From Gammaproteobacteria bacterium UBA7310 (GTDB taxonomy: Bacteria; Pseudomonadota; Gammaproteobacteria; Pseudomonadales; Ketobacteraceae), in NCBI GenBank assembly GCA_002471665.1, contig DKQK01000071.1, positions 62,001 to 126,000 of the forward strand: a DNA stretch of 64,000 bases, given 5' to 3'. The notes beneath the pieces were generated by a model. That model did not search any database. It was not told where the DNA came from and saw nothing but the letters and a program-made list of their open reading frames with translations. Shown one piece after another: positions 1-8,356 of this stretch. Each line of letters starts with the position of its first letter. Position 1 is the stretch's first letter. The translations under genes were made by a program, and so were the position numbers.

Positions 1-1509
1 GTTATCCCGCTCTATATTGTTGGAGATTTCACGGCGCAACTGCTCCAGCACTTCGGCGGCGGCTTTGGGTGCCTGGGACGCGGTTTCGATCAACTGCAAC
101 ATAGGCGATTCCAGAGCGCTGCCCAGTTGTGTCAGGTGTCCGGCCACCGTGCTCTCCAGGTCCGCCAGGCGTTCAACCGCTGCTGCGGCACGATGGCTCT
201 CCTCTGCACGCAGCGCCGACAGCTCCTGCCGAACCGTTTCCACCAGTTGTTCCATGCGGCCGTTCTGTTGCTCCAGCCACTGGGTTTCCGTCTGCAGGCG
301 CGCATCCACCAGGTCACTGGTGCGATCCAGTACCTGCGTCCACTCCTGCAACAAGCGGGTGCTGCTGTGTTCGGCCGCGTGCGTAACCCGGTCAGCCCGC
401 GCATTCAAATCCTCCAGTGCCTGCCGTTGCAGCGCCTGCAGCTGCTTGCTGTTCTCCTGCCAATGGGCCACCAAACTATCGCTGGCGGCCTGCAATCCAC
501 TTTGCCAGGCCTGGCCCACCGTAACCGCGGTATCGGCAAAGCGGTCCGTGGCCGTCTGCAAACACGCCTGGGTCTGGTCCTGCAAATTCTGTTGGGCCTG
601 CTGGGACTGCTGGGCCACCGTGGCCACCGTGGCCTCCACCAGGGGCTGAATACTATCCCCCACCAGTCGGGCGCTTTCTGCCAGGCTCGTTTTCAATGAC
701 GTTTCCACTGCAGCGGCCAGTTCGCTGAAGCGCTGGGTTGCGGTATCCTGAAACTGCACCTGTCCCTGCTGCACGGCATCGGTCATGGCACGGGTCATGG
801 ACTCAATCTGCTGCGCCATGTACTGCAGACGCTCTGCCACCTGTGGCAATGCCTGCGCCTGATACTGCATGGCTTTGTAGGTTTCCTGCCGATTATGCTG
901 CAGTGAAAAACCACGGAATTCCGCGGCGATGGATTGATCCAGTGATGCGCTGGCCTGCATCCGCTCGCGACGGCTGATGGTGGAAATGAGACCCAGCATG
1001 GCAGATGCAGCCACCCCGGCAACGGAGGTTCCAAAGGCCAGGCCGAGCCCTTTAATGGGGGTGGCCAATCCCGCCCGCATGGCCTGCAATTCAGTGGTTC
1101 CCTCCAATGCCAGTACCGCACCGTTCAGAGTGACCACCATGCCAATAAAGGTTCCCAGCAAACCCAGCATCACCAGCAACCCCACCAGGTAAGGCGTGAA
1201 CACCGGCCCGGGCAGGGCGACGCGTTCACCCTCAATGCGCAAACGGACGGCGTTTTGCAATGCCGGATGCAATTTCAGTAGCCAGGGATCCAGACGCGGC
1301 AGATCGCTGGGCACATGGCGCAATGCATTCACCAGGGTGCCTGTTGCCCGCCGGTACTGCAGCATTTCCAAACAACCAATGGCGTACACCAATCCGATCA
1401 ACAGGGTAACCGTCAAGGCCAACAGATCATTGCCGATAAAACCGGCGCCGATCCAGATCACGGCCGCAGCACCCAACAAAAAGGCCGCAGCAAACAGAAT
1501 TCGAGTCAT
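1..1509 (-). CDS. DUF802-type MotA/TolQ/ExbB-like membrane protein with coiled-coil tail (C-terminus off window)
   Basis: The first 503 residues are present and the frame stays open to base 1. Residues about 5-22 and 25-46 form a hydrophobic hairpin; TM3 (about 105-130) carries LGLLGTFIGMV and TM4 (about 152-177) carries LAFGTSVAGVAASAM, the small-residue helix pattern of MotA/TolQ/ExbB proton-channel subunits. From about 185 onward the protein is Gln/Ala/Glu-rich with heptad-like spacing, so a long cytoplasmic coiled coil is likely. The start ATG overlaps the stop of the upstream DUF3348 gene as ATGA, implying translational coupling. I recall that DUF3348 and DUF802 genes travel with OmpA-family and DUF2894 genes, which would lie beyond base 1. 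The fold resembles ZorA of Zorya systems, but an immune role is inference. Family call good; function unknown. Confidence 0.8.
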   Translation of the reverse strand, partial: MTRILFAAAFLLGAAAVIWIGAGFIGNDLLALTVTLLIGLVYAIGCLEMLQYRRATGTLVNALRHVPSDLPRLDPWLLKLHPALQNAVRLRIEGERVALPGPVFTPYLVGLLVMLGLLGTFIGMVVTLNGAVLALEGTTELQAMRAGLATPIKGLGLAFGTSVAGVAASAMLGLISTISRRERMQASASLDQSIAAEFRGFSLQHNRQETYKAMQYQAQALPQVAERLQYMAQQIESMTRAMTDAVQQGQVQFQDTATQRFSELAAAVETSLKTSLAESARLVGDSIQPLVEATVATVAQQSQQAQQNLQDQTQACLQTATDRFADTAVTVGQAWQSGLQAASDSLVAHWQENSKQLQALQRQALEDLNARADRVTHAAEHSSTRLLQEWTQVLDRTSDLVDARLQTETQWLEQQNGRMEQLVETVRQELSALRAEESHRAAAAVERLADLESTVAGHLTQLGSALESPMLQLIETASQAPKAAAEVLEQLRREISNNIERDN

Positions 1510-2204
1510 GATTTTCGGGATACCTCTCTTTCCAGGGCCTCAACCAGTCCCAACACCGGTTGCAGGCGCAGATCAAGCTCTGCCAGTAACAGCGCCTGAA
1601 CATCTTTGCGAAATCGCTGCAGCCAACCCGGCTGCGCCTGTTGCTGCAGCAGGTTAAAGCGACGCTGCAGCAGACGGGGAATCAGTGCCAGCATGCGGTA
1701 GGTCTGATCCCACAATGTGTCTTCAAGAGCTCGATCCAATACCGCCAGTTTTTTCAATGCCGGTGTACAGCCGGTCAATGCCTCCCGCGCACTGGAGCGC
1801 ACCACCCGCAACGCCAGATCCTGATCCCGCTGATGGGATAAATAGAAACGGTGATAACGCTCGAAAGGAATCTCACTGGCGGTTTCCTCAAGATCGGGCC
1901 AGCGGATCTTGGGGCGGTCCGCTGCCCCTGCACAGCTTTGAATGACCCCGTTCACCAGTTTGATTTTGGTGTGCAGCACCGCCTGTTTCAGATCCTCACA
2001 GGAATCCGTTACCACCACAAAGCCGCGCTCCGGCTTCACCTTGTGGGCATCCGCCAACACAATGGAGTCAGCGAAGCTCAGCATCTGCCCCAGGCGATCG
2101 GCAAAGTCTTTATGGGGCCAATCCTCCTCAATCATGGCCAGCTCGGTAAGCAGCCTGACAAGACGGGCATTGCGATGGGGAGCAGAAGCAACAGCTTGAT
2201 TCAT
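1506..2204 (-). CDS. DUF3348 family protein
   Basis: A soluble protein of 232 aa with no signal peptide or membrane segment. Its N-terminus (ARLVRLLTELAMIEEDWPHKDFADRLG region) and length fit the DUF3348 family, which I know as the partner encoded next to DUF802 motor-like proteins. The C-terminal third is Leu/Gln/Arg-rich and probably helical (FNLLQQQAQPGWLQRFRKD). It is the first gene of its transcription unit here and its stop codon overlaps the DUF802 start by four bases, so the two are probably made together. No catalytic motif is visible; a role as cytoplasmic accessory to the membrane motor is inference. Confidence 0.7.
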   Translation of the reverse strand: MNQAVASAPHRNARLVRLLTELAMIEEDWPHKDFADRLGQMLSFADSIVLADAHKVKPERGFVVVTDSCEDLKQAVLHTKIKLVNGVIQSCAGAADRPKIRWPDLEETASEIPFERYHRFYLSHQRDQDLALRVVRSSAREALTGCTPALKKLAVLDRALEDTLWDQTYRMLALIPRLLQRRFNLLQQQAQPGWLQRFRKDVQALLLAELDLRLQPVLGLVEALEREVSRKS

Positions 2205-2540
2205 GAAAGACTTGGAACTCCAGGCTTGTAGAACAGCAAGCCAGTGGAAAAAACAGCTAGAATTTCAGGCATATGGCGCAAAAAACCACGTGAAAAAAGT
2301 GAGCATCCGGGTAACGGTTTGGTATTTTTATAAAGGCGCATTATGGCCAATCCGGAGGAAACTTCAAGGCCGCCATGACCGGCTTGCGATCGGCCTGGCC
2401 AGCTCAACCGGTTGCCGAACAAAGCTCACGTCAGCCGGAGAAAATGCCCCTAACCGCCTGTCTCGGGAGCACAATACCCCACCGGCATGATCGGATATAT
2501 CCTCTATACTGGATTAAAGTTCATCCATTGGAAAAGCGGC
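2205..2540. other. intergenic region between DUF3348 and DUF3034 genes
   Basis: This 336-bp divergent gap must hold promoters for both flanking genes. On the plus strand TATACT at 2505-2510 is a possible -10 element, without a convincing -35, just after the 10-bp palindrome GGATATATCC at 2493-2502. A 73-codon minus-strand open frame (2201-2422) has no recognisable protein character. I see no RNA gene or repeat. Confidence 0.4.
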
Positions 2541-3395
2541 ATGACAACACTTCGTTATCTACTGGCCGGTGGCGTACTGGCCTTCGCCGGCTGGGCCCAG
2601 GCCGGGGCCGGCAAGCTTCAGGAAACCGCCGGGGTCACCCAGGTGGAGGGCAGTGGTGGGGGCGGTCTGGTGCCCTGGGCCACCCTTAGCGGTTACGACA
2701 CCCGTGACGAATGGTCCAGCAGCGTGTTCATGACCCGCGTCAGCCTGCCCGATTATCGGTTGCAGGTATTTGGTGCCAGCGCCAGCATCTACGACCGCCT
2801 TGAACTCAGCCTGGCCCGACAGACCTTTGAACTGAAAAACGTGCCGTTTGGCGAGCGGGAAATCAATCAGCGTATTCTGGGCCTGAAAGCACGGGTGATG
2901 GGTGACATTGTGTACGGCAACTGGCCGCAAATGGCCGTGGGTGTGCAGTACAAGGAACTGGAGAATGATGCTATCGCGTCCGCCATCGGGGCGCAGGATA
3001 CGGATCACGGCACGGATCTTTACCTTGCCGTCAGCAAGGCCCATCTGGGTGTACTGTGGGGCTATAACCTGGTATGGGATCTGACCCTGCGGGCCACCAA
3101 AGCCAATCAGTTCGGACTCCTGGGTTACGGCGGTGACAACAACGACAGCCATGAAGTCATGGCCGAGGCTGCCGTTGCCGCACTGCTCAGCCGGCAGTTG
3201 GCCATCGGGTTCGAATACCGTCAGAAGCCCGACAACCTGAGTGCACTGGAAGAGGAAGATGCCCATGATGTATTTGTGGCGTACCTACCCAACAAACAGT
3301 TCAACATCACCTTCGCCTGGGCTGATCTGGGCATCATTGCCGGCGAGGATAATCAGTCCGGTGCCTATGTTTCGCTAACCGGATATCTATGGTGA
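2541..3395 (+). CDS. DUF3034 family exported protein
   Basis: The start is set at ATG 2541, because from there the protein opens with a clean signal peptide (MTTLRYLLAGGVLAFAGWAQA, cleavage near residue 21); an upstream in-frame ATG at 2487 would bury it. The mature part, about 263 aa, is rich in alternating hydrophobic/aromatic strands and ends in SLTGYLW with a C-terminal aromatic residue, as expected of an outer-membrane beta-barrel. This fits the DUF3034 family. The motif ATLSGYDTRDEWSSSVF is typical. It overlaps the following haemoglobin gene by seven bases, and I recall this pair recurring in proteobacteria. Function unknown; an outer-membrane location is inferred. Confidence 0.75.
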   Translation: MTTLRYLLAGGVLAFAGWAQAGAGKLQETAGVTQVEGSGGGGLVPWATLSGYDTRDEWSSSVFMTRVSLPDYRLQVFGASASIYDRLELSLARQTFELKNVPFGEREINQRILGLKARVMGDIVYGNWPQMAVGVQYKELENDAIASAIGAQDTDHGTDLYLAVSKAHLGVLWGYNLVWDLTLRATKANQFGLLGYGGDNNDSHEVMAEAAVAALLSRQLAIGFEYRQKPDNLSALEEEDAHDVFVAYLPNKQFNITFAWADLGIIAGEDNQSGAYVSLTGYLW

Positions 3396-3832
3396 TCCCC
3401 ATGTTGCGATTTCTGAAACTGTGTTCACTGCTGGTATTGCTGGCCTGCCTGCCGGCCTGTCAAACCCAGCCCACTGATGACGCGCTCTATCATGAATTGG
3501 GGGGCATGGAAGGCATCACCCGTATCACCGACAACTTTATTTATGAAATCGGTTTTGATAAAAACATCGTGCGTCATTTTGAAGAAACGGACCTGGACCG
3601 CTTCAGGGAGAAGTTCATCGAACAGGTCTGCGAACTCAGTGGCGGCCCCTGCCGCTACAGCGGAGACAGTATGGTGGATGTACACACCAATATGAACATT
3701 ACTGAAGCGGAGTTCAATCAGACAGTGGATCTGTTGATTGCCGCCATGAATCGCAGCGGCATCGCCCACCCCACACAAAACAAATTGCTGGCGCTACTGG
3801 CTCCAACCCGCCCCGATATCATTTACCAATAA
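3389..3832 (+). CDS. group 1 truncated haemoglobin, predicted lipoprotein
   Basis: The N-terminus is a lipoprotein signal with lipobox LPAC (Cys24 counted from the ATG at 3389; ATG 3401 is an alternative start giving a shorter signal). The mature domain has the truncated-globin pattern: YHELGGMEGITRITDNF at the start, the CELSGGPCRYSG loop and MVDVHTNMNI carrying the likely proximal histidine. Group 1 truncated globins bind haem and handle O2 or NO. An exported, lipid-anchored version is less common than the cytosolic form, and the gene overlaps the DUF3034 exported protein, suggesting the two work together in the envelope. The globin call is firm; ligand and role are not. Confidence 0.85.
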   Translation: MVIPMLRFLKLCSLLVLLACLPACQTQPTDDALYHELGGMEGITRITDNFIYEIGFDKNIVRHFEETDLDRFREKFIEQVCELSGGPCRYSGDSMVDVHTNMNITEAEFNQTVDLLIAAMNRSGIAHPTQNKLLALLAPTRPDIIYQ

Positions 3833-3850
3833 TCATCCCCAGGCTGGCAG

Positions 3851-5722
3851 TTACACCGCCAGCCCCATTTCTTCATCGATATAATGCTGAATGCCTTCTG
3901 CCGCTGAACGTTTACTATCAAAACAAACTCGAGCCTGGTGCGATTTCACTGTCATGATCTGACCTTCCATACGGCCGAAGCTGAACAGCAGCGACACCTT
4001 GTCACCGGCCTGCACACCTGTTTCAGCATTCAATTGTGTATTCAGCCGCAACATGGCGCCCTTTTCGGACAAATCCAGCACCACCACGTCCGCCGGTTGA
4101 CCGGCAATCTCACAATGCACCGCATTACCGACGCGAATGCGTGGATACTTGCGGCGGGCAGTCTGCAAATACACCCGCTCACAATCCATAAACACATAGG
4201 CCACAAGAAACGCAATCGCCCCGCCCCGAACGAACCCGAACAGAAAAAACAGCGGCAGGCTCAATTCATCCAGCAAGCCCATAAGCGTCCAGTTTTCACG
4301 ATTAAAGACGTAGAACGTGATGCGAATCATGACCTGCAGCACAGCGGAAATCAGCGCATACTGCAGTGCAATCTGGGTGGCCTTTTTCTTCACCGCCCGC
4401 TGGCTCATGAGGCCCCTGCCCCGGCTGCGGATGACCACAATGGCCAGCAGCCCAAAGTTGATGGCCAGCAACACAAAGGGCGGCTTGAACTGCTCTCTGG
4501 ATAGGGCAAAAAACACCATGGATGCCATGGCCGCCACCAGGAACGCAAAAATATAAGTCGCCAGATTACGATCACCAAATTGGTTACGCAGAGTTTCATT
4601 CACGTAAAATCCACTGGCCACCGCCAACACATAGGACAATCCACCACCGATGGTCCACCCCACCAGCCTGGCCTCGGTAAACCAATCTCCCCGGCGATTG
4701 AAAACCCCCGCAAAGTCGAACAGGGCAAGGAAAAACATGACACACAATGCGGTGACGACGAACGTGCCCAGAAACACCATGGCGACGGGCAAACGCAGGT
4801 CCAACTCCTTATTATCCATATATTTGAGTATGAAGCCGTAACGTTTCAGCAATGCATTTCGATCCCCGGCCTCGGGATAGGATTTAACGCAATTCTTGGC
4901 CAGCATCTCGCAAAGCGTGCGTTGCAGCGTTTCCAATTCGTTCACATATTCCTGTACCGCCAGGGTGTTTTCACTGTCCTGCATGGCCGGCAACACGCCG
5001 GCAATCTCAAGCAGGCGGCTTTCCATGCGCTGCAGATCGTTCACGCCGGGATAATGGTTTTCAAACTCATGATTGAGGCGAACCAGATACAGGTTCCTGG
5101 CCAGCAGACGCCCGGCCACCAAAGGTGAATCCAAGGGCCCGCTGTGGCGGGCAACCCGATCCCAGAAATCGGGAAAGCCGCGTTTTTCCAGGCTGACAAA
5201 CACCGCATCCAAACCGCTGTGCGTGAGGGGCAGTTCCCCCAAAGCGTCCAGAATCTGTTGCTTCAGATTCATGGCATCCCGGGGCACCCGCGCCGAAGAC
5301 AGCAAGAAACTGCGCCAGCGCTCATCCGCCTTGGCAATGGGCGCCACCAGCTTCAGCAGCAAAATAAAAATCACCAGATAGGGGGATAAAATGGCCTGCC
5401 CCAGATCCTCGCCCAACAGCAACAGTTGCTGAGCCAGCGGGTTATCGGCCAACAGCGCCGACACAGCACCGTGAAACACGCCTTTCAGACCCGGTACCTG
5501 ACTGATTACAAACGCAATGGCGACGAAGGTCAGAAAATAAAGCCCGGCGTATTCCCTGAATACACGATCGTGTATGTAATCTTTCGGTGCACCCTCAAAC
5601 TGCCCCTGCTCGGCACCGGACCAACGGTTGAATCGAGGCAATACCACCAATATGAAAAGTAAAAAACATACTGCAATGTCTGCAAACGAGACGAGAAAGA
5701 GTGTGGAGAATTCGCTATCCAT
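3851..5722 (-). CDS. large multi-pass membrane protein with C-terminal PilZ domain
   Basis: The preferred start is ATG 5722 (MDSEFSTLF); an in-frame TTG at 5785 would add 21 residues. There is a TM helix near the N-terminus, another cluster around residues 75-150, a soluble helical middle, and a second membrane block before the end. The last ~100 residues are a PilZ domain: RRKYPRIRV supplies the RxxxR motif and DLSEKGAML the D/NxSxxG motif, both needed for cyclic-di-GMP binding. It is therefore probably a c-di-GMP-responsive membrane protein. The ~500-residue N-terminal part matches no family I can name. It stands alone between the haemoglobin gene, which it faces, and modA. Confidence 0.75.
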   Translation of the reverse strand: MDSEFSTLFLVSFADIAVCFLLFILVVLPRFNRWSGAEQGQFEGAPKDYIHDRVFREYAGLYFLTFVAIAFVISQVPGLKGVFHGAVSALLADNPLAQQLLLLGEDLGQAILSPYLVIFILLLKLVAPIAKADERWRSFLLSSARVPRDAMNLKQQILDALGELPLTHSGLDAVFVSLEKRGFPDFWDRVARHSGPLDSPLVAGRLLARNLYLVRLNHEFENHYPGVNDLQRMESRLLEIAGVLPAMQDSENTLAVQEYVNELETLQRTLCEMLAKNCVKSYPEAGDRNALLKRYGFILKYMDNKELDLRLPVAMVFLGTFVVTALCVMFFLALFDFAGVFNRRGDWFTEARLVGWTIGGGLSYVLAVASGFYVNETLRNQFGDRNLATYIFAFLVAAMASMVFFALSREQFKPPFVLLAINFGLLAIVVIRSRGRGLMSQRAVKKKATQIALQYALISAVLQVMIRITFYVFNRENWTLMGLLDELSLPLFFLFGFVRGGAIAFLVAYVFMDCERVYLQTARRKYPRIRVGNAVHCEIAGQPADVVVLDLSEKGAMLRLNTQLNAETGVQAGDKVSLLFSFGRMEGQIMTVKSHQARVCFDSKRSAAEGIQHYIDEEMGLAV

Positions 5723-5864
5723 TGCACTGTTCCAAAATAGTGACCCAGTTCTCAAAATAGGCCAGCGGACAAGAACATCAAGCAATTTGACGGCGTTTGG
5801 TATTAATAAACAGTTTGAACCGGATTGAATACACTATTGCGATGAAAGACGATCAATTTATAAT

Positions 5865-6626
5865 CTACTGCACTTCCACCTGATAGCCAAACTGCGCAAT
5901 CACCTTACGGGCAACACCGCCTGTGACGAACGCCAGCAACGCCCGCGCTGCGGGGCTGTTTTCACCCCTTTTAAGCAGCACCGCATCCTGCCGGATGGGT
6001 GCGTAAAACTCATCAGGAACAATCCAGTGGGAACCGCGCTCGATGCGGCCGTTTTTCATGACCTGTGACTTGGCCACAAAGCCTAAATCGGCATTCCCCG
6101 TGGCGACGAACTGGTAGGTTTGACCGATATTTTCTCCCTGCACCCATTGCCCGCGCGTGGATTGCAGCAATCCCATCCGCTGCAGCGTTTCAACCGCAGC
6201 GGCACCATAGGGCGCTAACCTGGGATTGGCCAGCGCCAGCTTGTTAAAGCGACCCTGCTGCAATACCTGCAGCTCTGCATCCACCAGATTTGGCTTACTG
6301 GACCACAACACCAAGCCACCTATGGCGTAAGTAAAACGACTGCCCGGCACGGCCAGGCCAGCCTTTTCCAGTGCGATCGGTTTGTCCTGATCCGCCGAGA
6401 AGAACGCCTGGAAGGGGGCATTATGCTGAATCTGCGCAAAAATCTTGCCGGAGGAACCATAGGACACCTTAACCCTGTGGCCGGTATCCTGCTGGAAGCG
6501 GCTGACCAATGCCTCCATGGGTCCGATAAAATTGGTGGCCACCGCAATGGTAATCTGCTCGGCGTGAGCAGGAGCTGACAGTAACGACACCAGCGTGAAC
6601 GCAAGCGCTGTCACATAGGACTTCAT
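5865..6626 (-). CDS. modA: ModA-like periplasmic molybdate (oxyanion) binding protein
   Basis: A type II periplasmic binding protein of 253 aa with a signal peptide ending in PAHA near residue 22. ITIAVATNFIGPMEALVSRFQ and VSYGSSGKIFAQI are the typical ModA start and oxyanion-binding segments; NADLGFVAKSQV near residue 180 belongs to the second lobe. ModA delivers molybdate or tungstate to ModB/ModC. No permease or ATPase gene is adjacent: the neighbours are a VOC protein and a PilZ protein. So it either works with a transporter encoded elsewhere or binds another anion. A clear Shine-Dalgarno (CAGGAGA) precedes the ATG. Confidence 0.75.
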   Translation of the reverse strand: MKSYVTALAFTLVSLLSAPAHAEQITIAVATNFIGPMEALVSRFQQDTGHRVKVSYGSSGKIFAQIQHNAPFQAFFSADQDKPIALEKAGLAVPGSRFTYAIGGLVLWSSKPNLVDAELQVLQQGRFNKLALANPRLAPYGAAAVETLQRMGLLQSTRGQWVQGENIGQTYQFVATGNADLGFVAKSQVMKNGRIERGSHWIVPDEFYAPIRQDAVLLKRGENSPAARALLAFVTGGVARKVIAQFGYQVEVQ

Positions 6627-6667
6627 AACGGTCTCCTGTTTACCGGCATGGATGGATCAACGCAAAA

Positions 6668-7027
6668 TTACTCAAGCGGTTCCGACCAAACAGCAAATTC
6701 ATTGCCGCTGGGCTCACGAAAATGAAAACGCCGGCCACCGGGAAAGGCAAAGATCGGTTTGATAACGGTGCCGCCGGCCTGGCTGACTTTGCGCAGGGTC
6801 TGTTCCAGGTCGTTACTGTAAAATACCAACAGCGCCGCACCGTTTTGGCTATCTGACATCAAATCACTTTGAAAAAAGCCGCCATCCAACCCCTGATTGG
6901 AAAATGCCGTGTACTGCGGGCCGTAGTCAACAAACGCCCAACCGAACACGCTGGAAAAAAAGGCCTTGGTGGCCTCCAGATCCCGCGCCGGCAGCTCCAC
7001 ATAATTTAGCTTTTCGTGTTCTGGCAT
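6668..7027 (-). CDS. VOC (glyoxalase/bleomycin resistance) superfamily protein
   Basis: The start at ATG 7027 is preceded by AGAGGAA; a TTG 33 bases upstream is in frame but less likely. The 119-aa protein opens with LNYVELPARDLEATKAFFSSVFGW, the standard first half of a VOC domain, and closes with GNEFAVWSEPLE, where the Glu is the usual metal-ligand position. A single VOC module of this size acts as a dimer. The substrate cannot be told. Related proteins are often annotated as glyoxalase or dioxygenase without evidence. It sits between modA and the flavoprotein gene on the same strand. Confidence 0.8.
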   Translation of the reverse strand: MPEHEKLNYVELPARDLEATKAFFSSVFGWAFVDYGPQYTAFSNQGLDGGFFQSDLMSDSQNGAALLVFYSNDLEQTLRKVSQAGGTVIKPIFAFPGGRRFHFREPSGNEFAVWSEPLE

Positions 7028-7104
7028 GGTAATTCCTCTGCGCATCTCCGGTAGTGACAACCAGTAGGTTTAAACAATCTGCCTTTAGTTTATCTCCGCT
7101 GCAC

Positions 7105-8298
7105 TCACACATCCATCGCTGCCGCATAAGCCGAGGCCCAGGCCCACTGGAAATTAAATCCACCCAGGTGCCCGGTCACATCCACCACCTCACCAATGAA
7201 GTACAAACCGCTTTGCTTTTTACTTTCCATGGTTTTGGAAGACAGCTCATCGGTGGACACGCCCCCCAGAGTGACCTCGGCGGTGCGATAACCCTCGGTT
7301 GCGGCGGGCTTTAGTTGCCAGTTCACAATCTGCTGCTGTAGCTGCAGCAGCCGCTGGTTGGAAAATTCCGCCAACGGCTTGCGGTTCTCACTGGGCCACC
7401 AGAGCTTCTCCAGCTCGGCCACCAGCTTTTTCGGCAGCCGGGCGGCCAGTACGGTGCGCAACAGACACTTTGGGTCAGAGGCCTTGTGGTTGAGCAACCA
7501 GTTTTCCTCGGTTGCAGCGGGCAATAGATTAACGCTAATGGTTTCACCCACTTGCCAATAAGATGAGATCTGCAGAATGGCCGGCCCGCTGAGCCCCCGG
7601 TGGGTAAAAAGGATGTTTTCCCGAAACGAGGCCAGATCGTTACTGCTCACCGTGTCCAGGGAAACCCCGCTCAGTGCATGGCACAGGTCTTTCATTGTGT
7701 CGGTAAAGACAAAAGGCACCAGCCCTGCCCGGGTGGGCAGAACCTCAAGACCAAACTGGCGCGCCACCTCGTAACCGTAGGCGGTGCCCCCCATGGTGGG
7801 GATCGATAAACCGCCGGTGGCCACCACCAGCGCCGCACAAGCATAAACACCACGTTGGGTGTCAACGCGAAATCCCCCTTCACCTTCCAACTGCCGGATG
7901 TCACAGCCGGTGTGGACATCCACCCCTTCTTTCTCACATTCCGCCAGCAGCATATCCAGAATATCTTTGGCGCTGCTATCGCAAAACAACTGCCCCAACT
8001 TTTTTTCGTGGTAGGGAATGCCGTAATCGCTCACCAGACCGATGAAATCCCACGGGGTATACCGGCTTAATGCCGATTTACAGAAATGGGGATTGGCGGA
8101 AAGAAAGTGGGCAGGCTCGGTGTACATATTAGTGAAATTGCAGCGGCCACCACCGGACATCAGGATCTTCTTACCCACCTTGGTGGTGCGTTCCAGCACC
8201 ACCACCCGGCGGCCTCTGCGGGCAGCCAGGGCGGCACAGAAAAGGCCGGCCGCACCACCACCAATCACCACCACATCATAGGAAAATGTCTTGCTCAA
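7105..8298 (-). CDS. BaiN/RdsA (YhiN/HI0933) family NAD(P)/FAD-dependent oxidoreductase
   Basis: This 397-aa flavoprotein begins with a dinucleotide-binding motif, VVVIGGGAAGLFCAALAARRG, followed by the family signature GKKILMSGGGRCNFTN near residue 43. The end, GEVVDVTGHLGGFNFQWAWASAYAAA, is the second FAD-contact motif. The start codon is TTG at 8298 with GGGGTGGA upstream; no ATG lies between it and the first conserved strand, so TTG is probably used. Members are often called aminoacetone oxidase or 3-dehydro-bile-acid reductase, and RdsA names a tRNA/rRNA dihydrouridine role proposed for the family. The substrate here is not determinable from sequence. Downstream is the VOC gene on the same strand. 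Confidence 0.85.
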   Translation of the reverse strand: MSKTFSYDVVVIGGGAAGLFCAALAARRGRRVVVLERTTKVGKKILMSGGGRCNFTNMYTEPAHFLSANPHFCKSALSRYTPWDFIGLVSDYGIPYHEKKLGQLFCDSSAKDILDMLLAECEKEGVDVHTGCDIRQLEGEGGFRVDTQRGVYACAALVVATGGLSIPTMGGTAYGYEVARQFGLEVLPTRAGLVPFVFTDTMKDLCHALSGVSLDTVSSNDLASFRENILFTHRGLSGPAILQISSYWQVGETISVNLLPAATEENWLLNHKASDPKCLLRTVLAARLPKKLVAELEKLWWPSENRKPLAEFSNQRLLQLQQQIVNWQLKPAATEGYRTAEVTLGGVSTDELSSKTMESKKQSGLYFIGEVVDVTGHLGGFNFQWAWASAYAAAMDV

Positions 8299-8356
8299 AT
8301 TCCACCCCGCTTACTCGTGGCGGCCATTCTAGCACGTTTCTTTTTTTGGCGACGGG

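Noticed and set aside
2201..2422. 73-codon minus-strand open frame upstream of the DUF3348 gene
   Set aside because: No homology-like motifs or convincing start signal, and it occupies the probable promoter region.
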